Shown here: positions 1-11,908 of the stretch, in pieces | How positions within the stretch are numbered: position 1 is the stretch's first letter | How the letters are laid out: the number at the start of each line of letters is the position of its first letter | From: Eumeta japonica | Lineage: Eukaryota; Arthropoda; Insecta; Lepidoptera; Psychidae | Length of the DNA: 64,000 nucleotides | Direction of reading: 5' to 3' | Assembly: GCA_005406025.1 (NCBI GenBank) | Contig: BGZK01001294.1 | Span: 110,751 to 174,750 of the forward strand | Notes under the pieces: model-generated | What the model was told of the DNA's origin: nothing | Database searches by the model: none | What the model saw: the letters and a program-made list of their open reading frames with translations, nothing else | Position numbers and translations under genes: made by a program

Positions 1-1112
1 AACAGATTCATTGTAGGTGTTAAACTTTTTTGTGATTAATTATGGGCGTAGTATGATATTTCGTATTGTATTGTATATACTCGTGGATAATAATACACCT
101 TATTATACACGATGAGAAGTTATGAATCGTCTCTTTGAAATATTGAATTGATATTCAACTAAATTATTCAAAATTGATGAAATCTACTAATTGATTATAG
201 TAATTATCTGATTTCATCCAAAGTGCATGTGTATCCACTCCGGATGACATCAGAAAGTAGATATCTTAAAGCATTAATCTGTCTTCTTGAAAACAGATGA
301 TAATAGAAAAAATGCCTCAACACTCTGATTTGATGATTTTTTCCAACCAATCGACAGGATTTTATATTTCAATATCTTTTAAATATTTACAATGAACGGA
401 AGAAATTTTGTTTTAGACGGATACTCATAGGCTGTTATTAATTTCCTTTCATTCGATGTAATAAAAATTATTCCTCTGCAATGTCACGTTTAAAATTTAA
501 AAATGATTTTTTAGACAGATCAAATTTTTTATTACACTTAAACGTGGGAAATTATTGCTCTAGTTATACCAATTTTCAAGTCAAAGTGACGTACAGAGAG
601 ACCGAGTAGCAATGAAATATCACTATTTTTCTGGCACTGTGTTAGTGTTCTTCTTTAAAGCTTACCCGAACAGAACAAAAAAAAAATTTCTTCATATTAA
701 AAATATCAAGTATACGATTTGAAAGATACATACAAATGTTATGGTGCGCGCCATCTCTTAGAAAAATTAGTCTTAAATCTATTCATTGTAATAAGTATTG
801 TAGAGAGATCGTCTACTGCGAAGAACTCGCAAGATTTTCGTAACCCTGTTTCATTACTTCGCTTCTGAACGGGTGACGACAGGTCAAAAATGTAGGTTCT
901 GAGGTAGGATAAATCAGTGGGATTAAATGAGAACAGATTGTTTATTTAAATGTAAAACGTCAGGTATACTATAAAATGAAATCTGTCCGAATGTTTGTTT
1001 ACCTACAAGTTCGGTTAATTTTAGCTACGTACGCTAAGGGAAAAGAGGAGTTGTAAAAGGCAAGACAGAGAACCGCTTTTAAAGTATCATGTATCTATAC
1101 ATACAAATGTGC

Positions 1113-1113
<1 letters not shown>
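1..1113. other. AT-rich non-genic DNA
   Basis: No coding frame, RNA gene or recognisable repeat family was seen. The only structure is a weak hairpin at 176..218, where GATGAAATC pairs with GATTTCATC around an inner TACTA/TAGTA pairing. Confidence 0.6.

Positions 1114-1176
<63 letters not shown>
1114..1176. repeat. (TA)n microsatellite
   Basis: About 31 uninterrupted TA units, the longest TA tract in the window and probably length-variable between individuals. Confidence 0.97.
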
Positions 1177-1182
<6 letters not shown>

Positions 1183-1767
1183 TAATACGTTTTAGTATTA
1201 AACTAATTTGATGGTTAGTTTCCATTCTTTCATGCTATGGAAAATGATACAATTACACATCTCATGTGTAAGTTGCATGTGACGGTAGAAAGATGAAGTT
1301 AATTAAATAATAATATGTCCAGTAATAAAAAAAATATGTCCAAGAAGGAAATAAAGTATTTCATAAATTAAAATCTGTTACAGAGTTGCTCAAGAACTTG
1401 GAATGAATAAATTCGTTATTACAACATAATATTTTATCTACCATAAAGTACGTATGGAGTATAGACATGTCAGATTTTCATTACAAAAATTCAGTGTTTG
1501 CTAATGGTTAATGATTTTTATTTTGAAAATAAAACTCGGTGTCTATGGTAAAATTTCTAGGTCGAGAAAGCCTCGTAGCGGTCATAGTTGAACGACATTC
1601 CACCATAGAACGTGACATAAAAAAAACCAGAATGTATTGATATGCAAAAAAATAGGTGTTCATTGCTGGTAGAATAGACGAGCGCTGGGGAAGACAGGTG
1701 TGACGGCCACGAAATGGATGTCGCAGCCCGGGACGACCTAGGACGATGTCAATCGACCTGTAAGATT

Positions 1768-1876
1768 AGCATGACGCCCTAGACAAGACTTTTTCTATAG
1801 GATTATCCTTGATGCGCCAATAAGATAAGCGAAAGGGAAAGCCCTATAGAGAGACTCTTGTCTAGGGCGTCATGCT
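1768..1876. repeat. Imperfect inverted repeat, 34-nt arms
   Basis: The arms at 1768..1801 and 1843..1876 match at about 30 of 34 positions, with a perfect outer block of 21 nt starting AGCATGACGCCCTAGACAAG. They flank a 41-nt spacer. The outer 21 bp pair perfectly and a 5-nt internal mismatch follows. It could be a short foldback element or a hairpin transcript. No target duplication is obvious. Confidence 0.75.
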
Positions 1877-2089
1877 AGGCCCGCTGGTGGATGGTCGCGT
1901 CGTATCGTGGTGACACGCGGCCCGAGAACGTAAGTTCCCGAAATTTGAGGGGAGTCTACGTCCAACAGTAGAAAAGCAGAGACAAAAACGTGTATTATTA
2001 TGATTTTATTGGTAAAGGTATGACCGTCTGTGAACCAGGACACACTAATACGAGCTTAAGCGTGCATGATTAAATATTTTTTAAAGTCA

Positions 2090-2119
2090 TATAGTGAACT
2101 ATTATAATAGTTCACTATA
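2090..2119. repeat. Perfect 30-bp palindrome
   Basis: Two 15-nt half-sites beginning TATAGTGAACTATTA meet with no spacer and no mismatch. The sequence can form a cruciform or act as a symmetric protein-binding site. Confidence 0.9.
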
Positions 2120-3879
2120 AATAATTATTTGTCATAAGAACTTATATTTTTTTAAATAAGACTTCGGGTTGGGGGAATATGAAAGAAGATTCAATACGGC
2201 GATTTTCATTATTTAGTACTCTACCAAAGATTTAGTAGTTTCAATTTCAAAAATACGTTTAAGCATTTGAATACGTGTATAGTATTAGAAAGCTCCTTAC
2301 AAAGGTTTAAAGCAAGAGATGAATTGTAGCTGTATTTAATAAGCTATGAAGGATATTATAGCATCACGTGTGTGAATAGCCTTATACGAGAAGAGACCGC
2401 TAAATCATCGCGTCGAACGCCGGTGGAGTATGTGGAAAATACTGAGGTGGGGGTGTTTAAGAAGAAAAAAAAAACGCTCCACGGTGATTTTCAATAAGGG
2501 GGCGTTTTCACGTTTATTATGTGCAGCGCGTCGGAGGCCGTGTTTGCTACTTGTCAAGTGTTTTTCACATTACACCGCTGATTGTGTAATGAAATTTCGA
2601 CGTCTCAGTGCGTGAATATTTTAAAAGCGGATGGGAAAAGGGATTTTATTTTATTTTTTATCGAGAAAGTGTAAGGTTTAAGGTGATAAAAAAAAGAAGA
2701 TTTCGTAAGGTGATCTGTCTGTCTCTGTCGCACACATTTCTTATTTAATCCTTCTTGCTGTCCCTCACGTAATGATTTAAAAAATGAATTGGTTTCTTTG
2801 AATTGCTTACTGTCTGTCCGATTTTTATTAACAATTAAACATGTTTTTGAAGGCTCTATATACCTAGTTAATTTTTATATACCATTAATTATATTGTTAA
2901 TACTTACACAATTAATGCTTTGCAATGTGATAGAAGTGAAACTTCTTAAGAAAGTCTAGAAAAGAGAAATAGATACAATTACATATCTTTTACGGTTACG
3001 CGTTACGCGTTGTATGCTTGACTATATGGGAGTGAAGAAAACATGTGTTTGGTGATCGTATATGTCTATTTAGGAAAACATACAGTTTAATAGTGATGTT
3101 ATTGTAAGATATAGAAGCATCTTAGATTATAATAAAGTCGTATTTTTGAAGATTACAAAAAACTAATAACATCTACCTGTACCATCTACTGCTGAGGTAT
3201 TTTGCAATATCACATCAAATTCTTGTAAAGTGTACAAGACCAATATGTACAGGAGCAGCAGTTACTTAAATATAACTTTGTTACTTTATTTTTTTTTGCA
3301 AGAGTATAAGTCCATCTTCGTCAACTCTCTGTGAATTTAAGAAGTATCAGATCGACGAGAGCAACTATACGTACGATTGTGGGTACGCATAAATCAAAAC
3401 ATTAAGAATCGTTTAATTCAACCTAACTTTATTGCTGTAAAACTTTCATCATATTTATGTTTTTTTTTCTCGCGGCTTGTCGGGTGGAGTCTATTAAATT
3501 ATTATTGTAAATTATTTGTAACCAAACAAGGAAACAAATGACCCATAAAGTGCTATATCGAATACATTGGAGGTCACAACAACATAAAAATCACACCCAC
3601 TGAATACGTCAGGTCTTTTGCGTACAATTGAATGTGAATTGAATTGAATTCACTTGCTTATTTTTTATTTTATTTTTGCATAGATCAAAGGTAGAATGCT
3701 AGAAATGTAACGTCAATTTTGTCATTATTTTGGATAACCGATCCCGGTAGTGACATAGTAACATGCGTTTATATTTGCTCCTGGAGGTGACAAGCTAAAT
3801 TTTTTATTAAAAAAAAACGCATATCCGATGTCACGGGGAAATGCGTAATTGTATAATACATAAACAGATTACGAGCGTG
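2120..3879. other. AT-rich non-genic DNA
   Basis: Nothing recognisable. Around 2390..2620 the G+C is a little higher and a 61-codon frame is open, but it has no motif and is not called. Confidence 0.55.
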
Positions 3880-4380
3880 CGCATTACGGTGTTCATAATC
3901 CTCACTCCTCCGTCTCTTCTAGCTCACCTCCCGCCCCCGCCCAGCCCCCGCACATAATTTAGCCAAGGAAAAATCTACAAGAAAATGTAATAAAGGACTG
4001 AGGCCCCCATGCGTGATGCTCTGGCTTAAGCGTACGCACGTATACTTAGCGAGTTACACCCTAAATTAATAGCATCCCGACGAAAAAAAAAATCCGCCCG
4101 CGCGCCACCCCCGGCCGTGGGGGGTTCGAGGGGGGGCATTCATTTGCATATATGGTGTCCCCCTTGGCGCCCCAAGAAGCCGGCGTGGATGTATTTTTAA
4201 TTTCATTCTTATCCCAGTGCTTAAATCAGAGAGCGGCCATGCGTGCACGGCGCGGGGTGCCGCGCAGGCGGAGGGGCGGTCGAAATGAGTGCGAGGGGGT
4301 GGTTTGTCCTCTCCCCCCTTCGCATCCCGGTGGCCGACTGCGCGCCCCCGCGGCCGTTAGCTTGCGTCATACGTCGCTAA
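3880..4380. promoter_or_regulatory. G+C-rich island 1, candidate regulatory DNA
   Basis: An abrupt G+C-rich block in AT-rich DNA. It contains runs such as CCACCCCCGGCCGTGGGGGG next to AT-rich cores (CTAAATTAATAGC, CATTTGCATATATGG, the latter POU/octamer-like). Frames of 126 and 60 codons are open on opposite strands, which fits compositional bias rather than coding. I infer a regulatory element; conservation cannot be tested here. Confidence 0.35.
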
Positions 4381-5555
4381 CCACGTACAGAGTAAAAAGA
4401 AAAGAAATCTTAATAAGTTTGTTAGGGGGCGACGGTAATATTGCAGATAAGACCGAGAACGCTGCTGTAAAATTGTTTGCGAACTATTATAATTTTCAAA
4501 ATCTATTTATTTCGTCATCTCGTAAGTTATGATTGTAATGGAAGTTTATATTTTATCATGAAAATCGTGAACATTAATTTCGAAACAAATTCTCATTTGT
4601 TTGTATATTTAATACCTTTTTGGACTGAAAAGGTTTTAAGCTTTTGCTCGCTTATTTCAAGTAATATGTTTGAATAAAATAAATATAAACTGAAAATAAT
4701 AAAGAAAAATACTATTTTGCTATTAACATATCAATTTTTCAAATATTCTTCAACGTTATTTACAAATAAACTCTATGGATTGTAAATAACCTAAAAAAAT
4801 GCTGATAAAGTCACGATTACGTATTTACGTGAATTAATAATAATGAAACTATCATTTAGCACTGCAAACACTGTATAAATCTAGTCATGAACCAATGTAA
4901 AGATCGATCGCATATTTAATTAGCTATTAATGTCCTAATAATCTCTTTTGTTCTTATTTTAATTTTTAAAAAAGAAAGGTGTTTTGATTCCAAATTTTGT
5001 TATAAAAAAAATATTTGCGTATTTGAGCAAAAGTTTTATTGACAACTTCTGACGACTATTCTATCTATGAAATAAAATGTTAGAATGATTAGATAGTACT
5101 CTCATATTAAAAGTGTTGTAAAGAAAAAAAACATTTTATATTTGTTTTAGGGAGAATATTAAATCTACAGTAAATGGTTATTTTCTAACGTTGTCATTAT
5201 GCACAATAAACAAATATTTGCAATGTAATTCACCTTTCTAAGAAAAACGATTGATGTAAAATATTCTTAATATATTAATTATTGGATTTAGTTTTATAGG
5301 ACAAATCATTTTAGATAACAAGAAAAGTGCAAAGATAGCCTTGATTGTCTTAAATAAAAAAATATAAATATATAGTATGTTTCATTTACTTATGTACGTA
5401 AAATTTATCTCAATCAATAAAGAGATCAATTTAAAAAATCATAAAAATATTAAACATCACATATTAATTTCCTTTGATCATTATTTTTTACAGACTAGAA
5501 AAGTACATATTAGAAGAAGTACATGAAAGTATTTCGTAAATAAACCAGAATAGTC
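4381..5555. other. AT-rich non-genic DNA
   Basis: Low-complexity AT-rich sequence with no supported feature. Confidence 0.6.
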
Positions 5556-5888
5556 TTACATATCGTAAAATATTTCTCCAGACCACCTTGAAATAGTAGC
5601 TTCAATTATTTCGTTGTGATTCAACAAGCCGTGTCCGTATACTCCTTTCGTCCGATTGCCAGAAGCCACCTCCGAAAAACAGGCGTCGTCATTTGCGCGA
5701 GCGCCGTGGAAGTTTCCTTTCTTCCTACGTTCTCTGTATTCCTTGCTCGGTGTGTCAACTACGGACCGAATATGCTTATGTACACTGTACACTGTGACAC
5801 GATATTCAGTGATGGCCCATGAATTTTCATTGCCATTTTCCTGACGACCCGTTTTCTTTGCTCCAATGTATCGATTCAAACAGAACAT
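5556..5888 (-). pseudogene. Possible relic of a LINE endonuclease domain
   Basis: A 110-codon minus-strand frame. The stretch KGNFHGARANDDACFSEV followed by GNRTKGVYGHGLLNHN resembles, from memory, the part of LINE apurinic-type endonucleases where a GDFN motif is followed about 20 residues later by a YGxGxxN motif. The DFN aspartate is replaced and no flanking endonuclease or reverse transcriptase sequence joins it, so any activity would be lost. Two shorter frames overlap on the plus strand. The assignment is weak and it may be a chance frame. Confidence 0.25.
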
Positions 5889-7281
5889 TAAAATAGTAGT
5901 AATTTTGTCATGTATGTAAATTTGTGATGGGTTTTTTTTAACTGTATGATGGTTTTGAATATTACTTAATACAGAAAAATGTATAATCAGTAATGATGTA
6001 TCGAAAAATTAATTAGTAAGGCCTTTATTAATTCAGATAATTAGAACTGTTAAGTCTAAAAAAATCTAGAATTTGACCCAGCAGGCCATTTCTAAAACTT
6101 CCCGCTGTAATATTTATCGATGTGTTTTTGAGCTCCTCAAGTTCACAAATATAGTTGTCGCAAAACTTAAAGACTTGTCTGTAAGCTTTTCGAGCTTAAC
6201 AATTCAAAAAGCCGTTTACTTTATAGGCTGTTCTTGGAACTTTTTGCTACTATCGAGTACAACGTCTTCAAATATACAAAATGGCTATACTTGTAATTTT
6301 TAAACTACAATATTTATCGAATGCGTTACTTTATGTTTCGACGGTATTCGACGTAGTTTTTCAAACAAAAAAAATGACCGATACCAAGCATCAGCAAGAA
6401 CTGTAAAAGTTATTTTGAAAAAATACTTTTTGTAAACTTTTCGTTTACGATATCTTAACGATACCTTTATATCGATATATTTACGAAAATTAATTTTTTT
6501 TACGAAATTTATTATAATTTCAAAGCAGGTATAAAATAATTCAGCTGGAAAAATATTTTTTGAGACGGCAACTATGTTTTTACTATCCAGTAAGGTACTT
6601 CACGCACATGCGCTTCGTCTCATTAGGTCTGGGTGTGGGTTGTCTTTGAAAATACGACTGTATTTGTATTGTATTGTAAAACGAGCATATACGACTTTTA
6701 ACTGACGAAAAATATATTGTACAGCATCGAGGAAGTAAGAGAGAAAGAAAAATTGTCAAAGAAAGAGAAAACAACAATGATAGATCGATATCAAAATAAA
6801 CAGAAAGAAAGAAGAGAAGACGCGTAACTAGAGCGCGACTAACTGATATCTTTGTAATTGAAAAAGGTAGAGCAAGTATTTGTTATATTTCAATTTCTGT
6901 AAATATGGTTTTATTGAAGAATAAGAAAATTGGTATATCCATAGTTAAGTAACACTCTTCGTGAAATTTTAACTTTTCACAACTAAATGTGAAATATTAA
7001 ACATATAAATAAACTGATTTTAATTGATTGACCTTTAAATGGATATAAGTCACGAACCCTAAAGAGTTTTGAAAAATTTATCAGATATGATTGGTAGAAA
7101 ATTTGATGCTCTACAAAAAAGTTCAGTACCTTTTTTTGAAAAAATTGATACTTTCGCTGTAAAATTGAAAATGATTTCAAAAAATCACTAATTAAATTTT
7201 AAGCATCTAATAACGTATAAAAGAATGGATTTATCAAAAATTTAAAATGCACTTTTTTGTGTACAGATTTGTGAGTAAACA
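5889..7281. other. AT-rich DNA, possible old repeat at 6063..6560
   Basis: The segment near 6063..6560 has mixed composition with repeated TATCGA-type words and reads like an interspersed repeat, but I cannot name it. The rest is featureless. Confidence 0.4.
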
Positions 7282-7401
7282 CATGCAAGTGGATATTACC
7301 ATTATGCTAAATTCAAGTGGGTCCATAATCAACTCAAGGTTCGACATTTGTTGCAAATAGATTTGCTCGTTTTTCGCATAGTGGCAATATCCACTTGCAT
7401 G
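7282..7401. repeat. Hairpin-forming inverted repeat
   Basis: Arms at 7282..7307 and 7376..7401 match at about 23 of 26 positions, including a perfect 16-nt core CATGCAAGTGGATATT. The loop is about 68 nt. It may be a foldback repeat; the loop is long for a typical insect pre-miRNA. Confidence 0.75.
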
Positions 7402-7929
7402 GAAAAATGGTAACATTTGTTTAACACTTTGTAAGTGTAGTTCCCAATTGCCTAAGCTTTTAGCTTCTAGAAATTGCAATAAAACATTTGCAATGCTTTT
7501 GAAATACAGAATCCATAATTTGGATGTTGGACCATTTTGTTTAAATACTATCAGCTGATGTACAAATCGTTCTCACATATCAGCGATCAGTGGTTGCTCA
7601 TCACAATCTGTTAGAAGTGGAGGTTCTGAATCTCACGCGTTAAAGTGAGTTAAAGAAGTTTATAATGAAATTTTTAAATTTATCCAAAGAGATTAGATTT
7701 TAAAATTTATAGGTAGTGTAGTTCGAGTAGTATTGTAAAAAAGCACTTTTAAAAAATGTTTTTCATACATATCTTTTGAAGAAATCAACAGATTTTCATG
7801 TAATTTACGGCAATTGATGCATCTTTTTAGAGAAAAAACTGATGAGATTTTGATATAATGGTAAAGTGGTATAATTTTTTTTAAAATAAATAAAAAACAT
7901 AAATTGTAAACAAAAAAAAATTTTCTAAA

Positions 7930-7959
7930 ACACACACACACTCATGCTCACACGCATTC

Positions 7960-8012
<53 letters not shown>
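7930..8012. repeat. (CA)n microsatellite, interrupted
   Basis: A CA tract with a few interruptions (CTCATGCTCACACGCATT) in its first half and a pure 3' half. Confidence 0.95.
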
Positions 8013-8013
<1 letters not shown>

Positions 8014-8129
8014 CAGAATGGTTATGTAATAATAAAATAAATAAATAAAATTAAAAACTTATATCTTTGCTAGAGGCTATAATTCATAATCCTTGCTTCC
8101 ATAATTCATGCTTATTGGCGTGTTATTTT

Positions 8130-8465
8130 AAAAAAATCTTCAGTCTCCACCAATTGTTCCAAGTTTGATCAACTCTACTCTCTATTCCCATGTCGTTGTT
8201 TTTTCCTAAGTATATGTATATATTTCTGTGTCTTCTAGTGGGCTTCCATTAACTAATATTGGTATTTTACAACTATTTGTCATTGTCACGCACAACTACA
8301 GCCGTGAGCTTATCTCAGATAGTATTACGATGCCGTTCTGCGAATCTCAGATGAATTAAGTAACCACCTTGTAGGTAGAGTCCTAGTTTGCTTCAGTCTA
8401 GCTTGCTAATGATGGTTTCCAGAATAGCTATAAATATTTTAGGTGAGAGCAGGCCACCCAGAATG
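8130..8465 (-). pseudogene. Decayed LINE reverse transcriptase, RTE-like
   Basis: Read on the minus strand across frameshifts and stops, the sequence gives, in order, GGLLSPKIFIAILE, then LQGGYLIHLRFA, then GIVILSEISSRL, then IYIYLG (near 8205..8222), then a WNNWWRLK-like end. This order matches the palm of RTE/Jockey-type reverse transcriptases: the GDxxSPKLF block, the hydrophobic FADD catalytic strand and the YxYLG block. The FADD aspartates are lost in a frameshifted patch, so the copy is dead. The 5' end has faded by about 8470. Exact clade is uncertain; the reverse transcriptase identity is fairly secure from motif order. Confidence 0.65.
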
Positions 8466-9210
8466 GTTAATAACTAACTTTAAATTATTTTAGATCCTAA
8501 ATAGTAAGTTTCACCGAAATGGGATATAATAACCTACACATGATTCTCAAAAGCTTATTCAATGATACTGCACTTGTCATATTTCGTCGATTTTAATTTT
8601 TTTTTGCCCAAAATGACATCTGGTTGTCGTTATATTAAATTTTTGTTACTGTCATTTCTTTAATGACACTCGTAAGAAAAAGTAAAGTCAATTGACGTAA
8701 ATATCATCAAAATCGGCCGCTTTTGGTGTGGAGAACGCTACAAAGGAACAAAGATACATACTGTACAAAATGACCCTATCGGAGGTCCCGAGATTGAGAT
8801 AAGATGAAAGAAAATACGTAGAACAACAGAAAGGATATATTTAAAGTCACAGAGTCACAATAAATCTCTAAGGAGCCAGTTGATCTCTCGCCGTTGTAGC
8901 ATTTGTCCTGTGAACGCTCCAATCTCAGAAATAAAACTCTCCTTTTGCTCGTTTGCATTTATACTTGCTGACTGGCCGTCCAGATTGTACTCGTATCATC
9001 CGGAAGAAACATGTGATAAATGTATCACGTCTAACATGGACAAACAAAATTTATTGCCTCTCGAAAATTCCAACCCAACATATAAATCCATTCCAAAATG
9101 AGATATAAAAAAGTCATTAATTCTTCTTTTAATTGTACTGTACTCGAAGCGGAATACGTTGCGTAAAGAAGAACATACATACACATTTTAAAATTGCATT
9201 TTTAAGAGAC
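8466..9210. other. Non-genic DNA
   Basis: No feature is supported. The 5' part may be further diverged LINE sequence continuing from the neighbouring reverse transcriptase relic. Confidence 0.45.
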
Positions 9211-9358
9211 AAACGAGCTTGCGAGCTACCATAGAGTAAATGTTCATCGACGCCCATGAACACTTGCAACTCCAAAGGAATCACTAGTGCATTGACGGCC
9301 TTTTGATAAGAATAGGAGATCTGATGGAGGGAGAATGGAGTGAAGGAGGGTTGGTGTA
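9211..9358 (+). repeat. Repeat family A, copy 1 (partial)
   Basis: It starts AAACGAGCTTGCGAGC and carries the diverged core CGACGCCCATGAACACTTGC, followed by CTAGTGCATTGACGGCC. The same order of blocks recurs six more times in the window. I recognise the core as common in lepidopteran genomes but cannot assign it firmly to a named SINE or LINE. Confidence 0.75.
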
Positions 9359-9684
9359 ATAAACAAGATACAAAAAAAGACCAATCTATGCAGATGGTAG
9401 TTGCTTTAGATAGGCAGACACAATTATCACGGTCGCAATAAAAGTATATAAGTCCATTTCAGTATATTTCTAATAAAAGTAATTGGTTAAATAATTTAAT
9501 AAAAATCCGACTATTCATAAAAGGCTTTAAAAAAGGGTAACGAGTTAAGCTATGAAATTATAATTTGAAATTCACATTGACTAGCAGTCGTGTTAACGAA
9601 GTCTGTCATAGTAGTCCTGCATGTTTATCATAGTCGAAGGCCGTAGTTTGAACCTATGTCCTAAGATTACTCCTAACTTATATT

Positions 9685-9725
9685 GGCTAGCCGTGTCCGT
9701 GACTTCGCTCGCGTGGACTACAGAA
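9685..9725 (-). repeat. Repeat family F 3' end (fragment)
   Basis: CTAGCCGTGTCCGTGACTTC followed by GCTCGCGTGGAC is the reverse-complement layout of the CTAG-terminated 3' end of the Helitron-like element at 36779..37276. The body of this copy could not be delimited. Confidence 0.4.
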
Positions 9726-9739
9726 TCGTTGGTTAGGTT

Positions 9740-10241
9740 TTATTTTATATATAAAGTAGAATTTTACATGAGCAAATTAATTATGAGATAAATAATAATT
9801 AGACAAATATTTTCAATTTAAACATACTGTTTTATTTCTATGAAAGCCTTAAGAAGTCAGTTCCTCGCCATCGACAGCTGGATGTCATGTCAAAGGCAAA
9901 AGTGCTTCTTGTGGATCATCCTTAGAAGATAGACATACATCAGGGAGATCTGTTTTGTAGGTCTTTTCAATGTCCGTTCATTCGATCATTCGATATATCC
10001 CTTATAGCTTACTCAGCGTTAGCCATTTAGGCATACCAAAAGCGTCTTTTTCCTTTTCAAATTGTTTCACTGTTATAGTCCGTGTTTATTTCGAATATGT
10101 AGCAAAGTATAATCTTGTAACTTAGCCAGATAGTATAGTTGTGAATTAAAAAAAAACATGTAAGTGGTTCTCGCGTGAAAAGGATGTAAACGGATAGATA
10201 TACAGAGAGGCGTTGAATCCTATAGTTTGTATGTAAACTTT

Positions 10242-10296
<55 letters not shown>

Positions 10297-11359
10297 ATTA
10301 ATGTTTTTTTATACACTTTATTTGTTTGTTAAATATTGTTAAAGGTTACATTTCAATACGGCGACAAGGTAACGATTTCATTTTTGCCAGTTAATGCTTA
10401 ATATTGATTAGTCGTTTAAAATAAATGTAAGTAAAGTTGACGATAAATGTCATAGATAAATCGTTGGTAATTTATACATAAAAAAAATTCACGTTGGTTT
10501 TGATTTTTATCGATGTAATAAAATTAGATAAAAGATTAACACGATTTTCTTATTTTCGATCCGATTCTAATTAAACAAACATTAAATGTTACAGGAAGTT
10601 TGCCATAATACATCAGCGAAAACCGCATTCAGATCGATTGAGCCGTTTTGAGATTAGCTAAAAAGACAAATATTATATATACTGTTTTATTGGTCTCGTG
10701 ATATAAATACAGCATGTAAAAATGTTTTCTTTTTTAATATTCAATATACAGACAGCTCGTTTACGATTTTATTATATGTATAGATTAATACAAGCTTCGA
10801 TAATCAATATTGCTAATGTTTAGCCCGTTTTCCATATATTTCTTTTGTGTTTATTTAATGAACAATTTTCAGTACAATGATTAATGTAAACTTTTATCTT
10901 TTTTGACCATAGTAAGAGGGTAAGATAACAGATTTTAATCATAAAATATTTAACGAAATCTACAGGAAATATTTGCATAATTTATATATGACGTGTTTCA
11001 GTTTCCCTAATGTATTCTATTCCACAATCTTTTACAGATTAAGTGCATGTATATTGTAGGTTAGAGGTAATATATTTATAATGTACCATAATATGTAATA
11101 TATATAATATATATAATATGTATAACATATTTATAATATACATCACCCTCCATTGCGTTATCGAATCGGGTAGAATTATTAAAACCGTTTCAAACAAAAT
11201 CCCTGATCTTCATGACAGTGATTTACAATTGTTTTGTGAGTATCATCATTCTTCACTTATATCATCACACATCATCGGGTGTTATTGTAAGACCTCTTGA
11301 GTTTAATATCAATGGAACTGCTATAGTTGTTATTAAATATTAAAAAAATATTAACGTTG
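9740..11359. other. AT-rich non-genic DNA
   Basis: Apart from the TA tract at 10245..10294, I see nothing. The block at 9840..10090 has mixed composition and may be part of an interspersed repeat. Confidence 0.5.
10245..10294. repeat. (TA)n microsatellite
   Basis: A pure TA tract of 25 units. Confidence 0.97.
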
Positions 11360-11433
11360 CATAATTTAATGATGTCGGGTTTTAATGTGATGATTTGAAA
11401 TTACACATTAAAACCAAACATCATTAAATTATG
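11360..11433. repeat. Compact hairpin, 30-bp stem
   Basis: Arms at 11360..11389 and 11404..11433 match at 28 of 30 positions (CATAATTTAATGATGT start) around a 14-nt loop. Size and shape are pre-miRNA-like, but a tiny foldback element is equally possible. The flanks do not pair. Confidence 0.85.
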
Positions 11434-11682
11434 TTATATTGGGTTATTTTGGTTTGCCTGGGTAATTGTTAAGGTAATCAAAATTACTACTTTATTTTTT
11501 ATTTATTTGAATACTGAAAGACCTACTTTAAATATTGTTTTTCATTTGAGACTTGTAAGTTAAAAATTTTAAATGTCATATTTCATTTCATCTCACATTT
11601 TAATTTTATTTAACATACATAATATACATACAATATATAAAAACTTATTATGGTATATTTTTTTATGACATAGTCAAGGTAT

Positions 11683-11908
11683 ATGAGCCATTAGAGGGTT
11701 AATGGTCAGCGCCGCCCATGGACACTTGCGATCCTAGGCGACACTCGCATCAGTGCATTGTTGGCTATTGCGAAGGAACATGATATGTAGTGGAGGGATA
11801 TCGAGTTTGTGGATTGGGGCGAGGTGCAATTGACCACCGGAGCTCTCACTTACTGGACGAAAGTCTACGACGAAACCTGCTACTCCATGTCCATATTTTA
11901 TAAGAATG
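11683..11908 (+). repeat. Repeat family A, copy 2
   Basis: Contains CGCCGCCCATGGACACTTGC, then GACCACCGGAGCTCTCAC and a CCATGTCCATATTTTATA end. It is nearly full length compared with the copies at 13.9 and 24.1 kb. Confidence 0.8.

Noticed and set aside
4066..4532. Overlapping 126- and 60-codon frames in island 1
   Set aside because: Open on opposite strands of the same G+C-rich DNA with no domain motifs; explained by composition.
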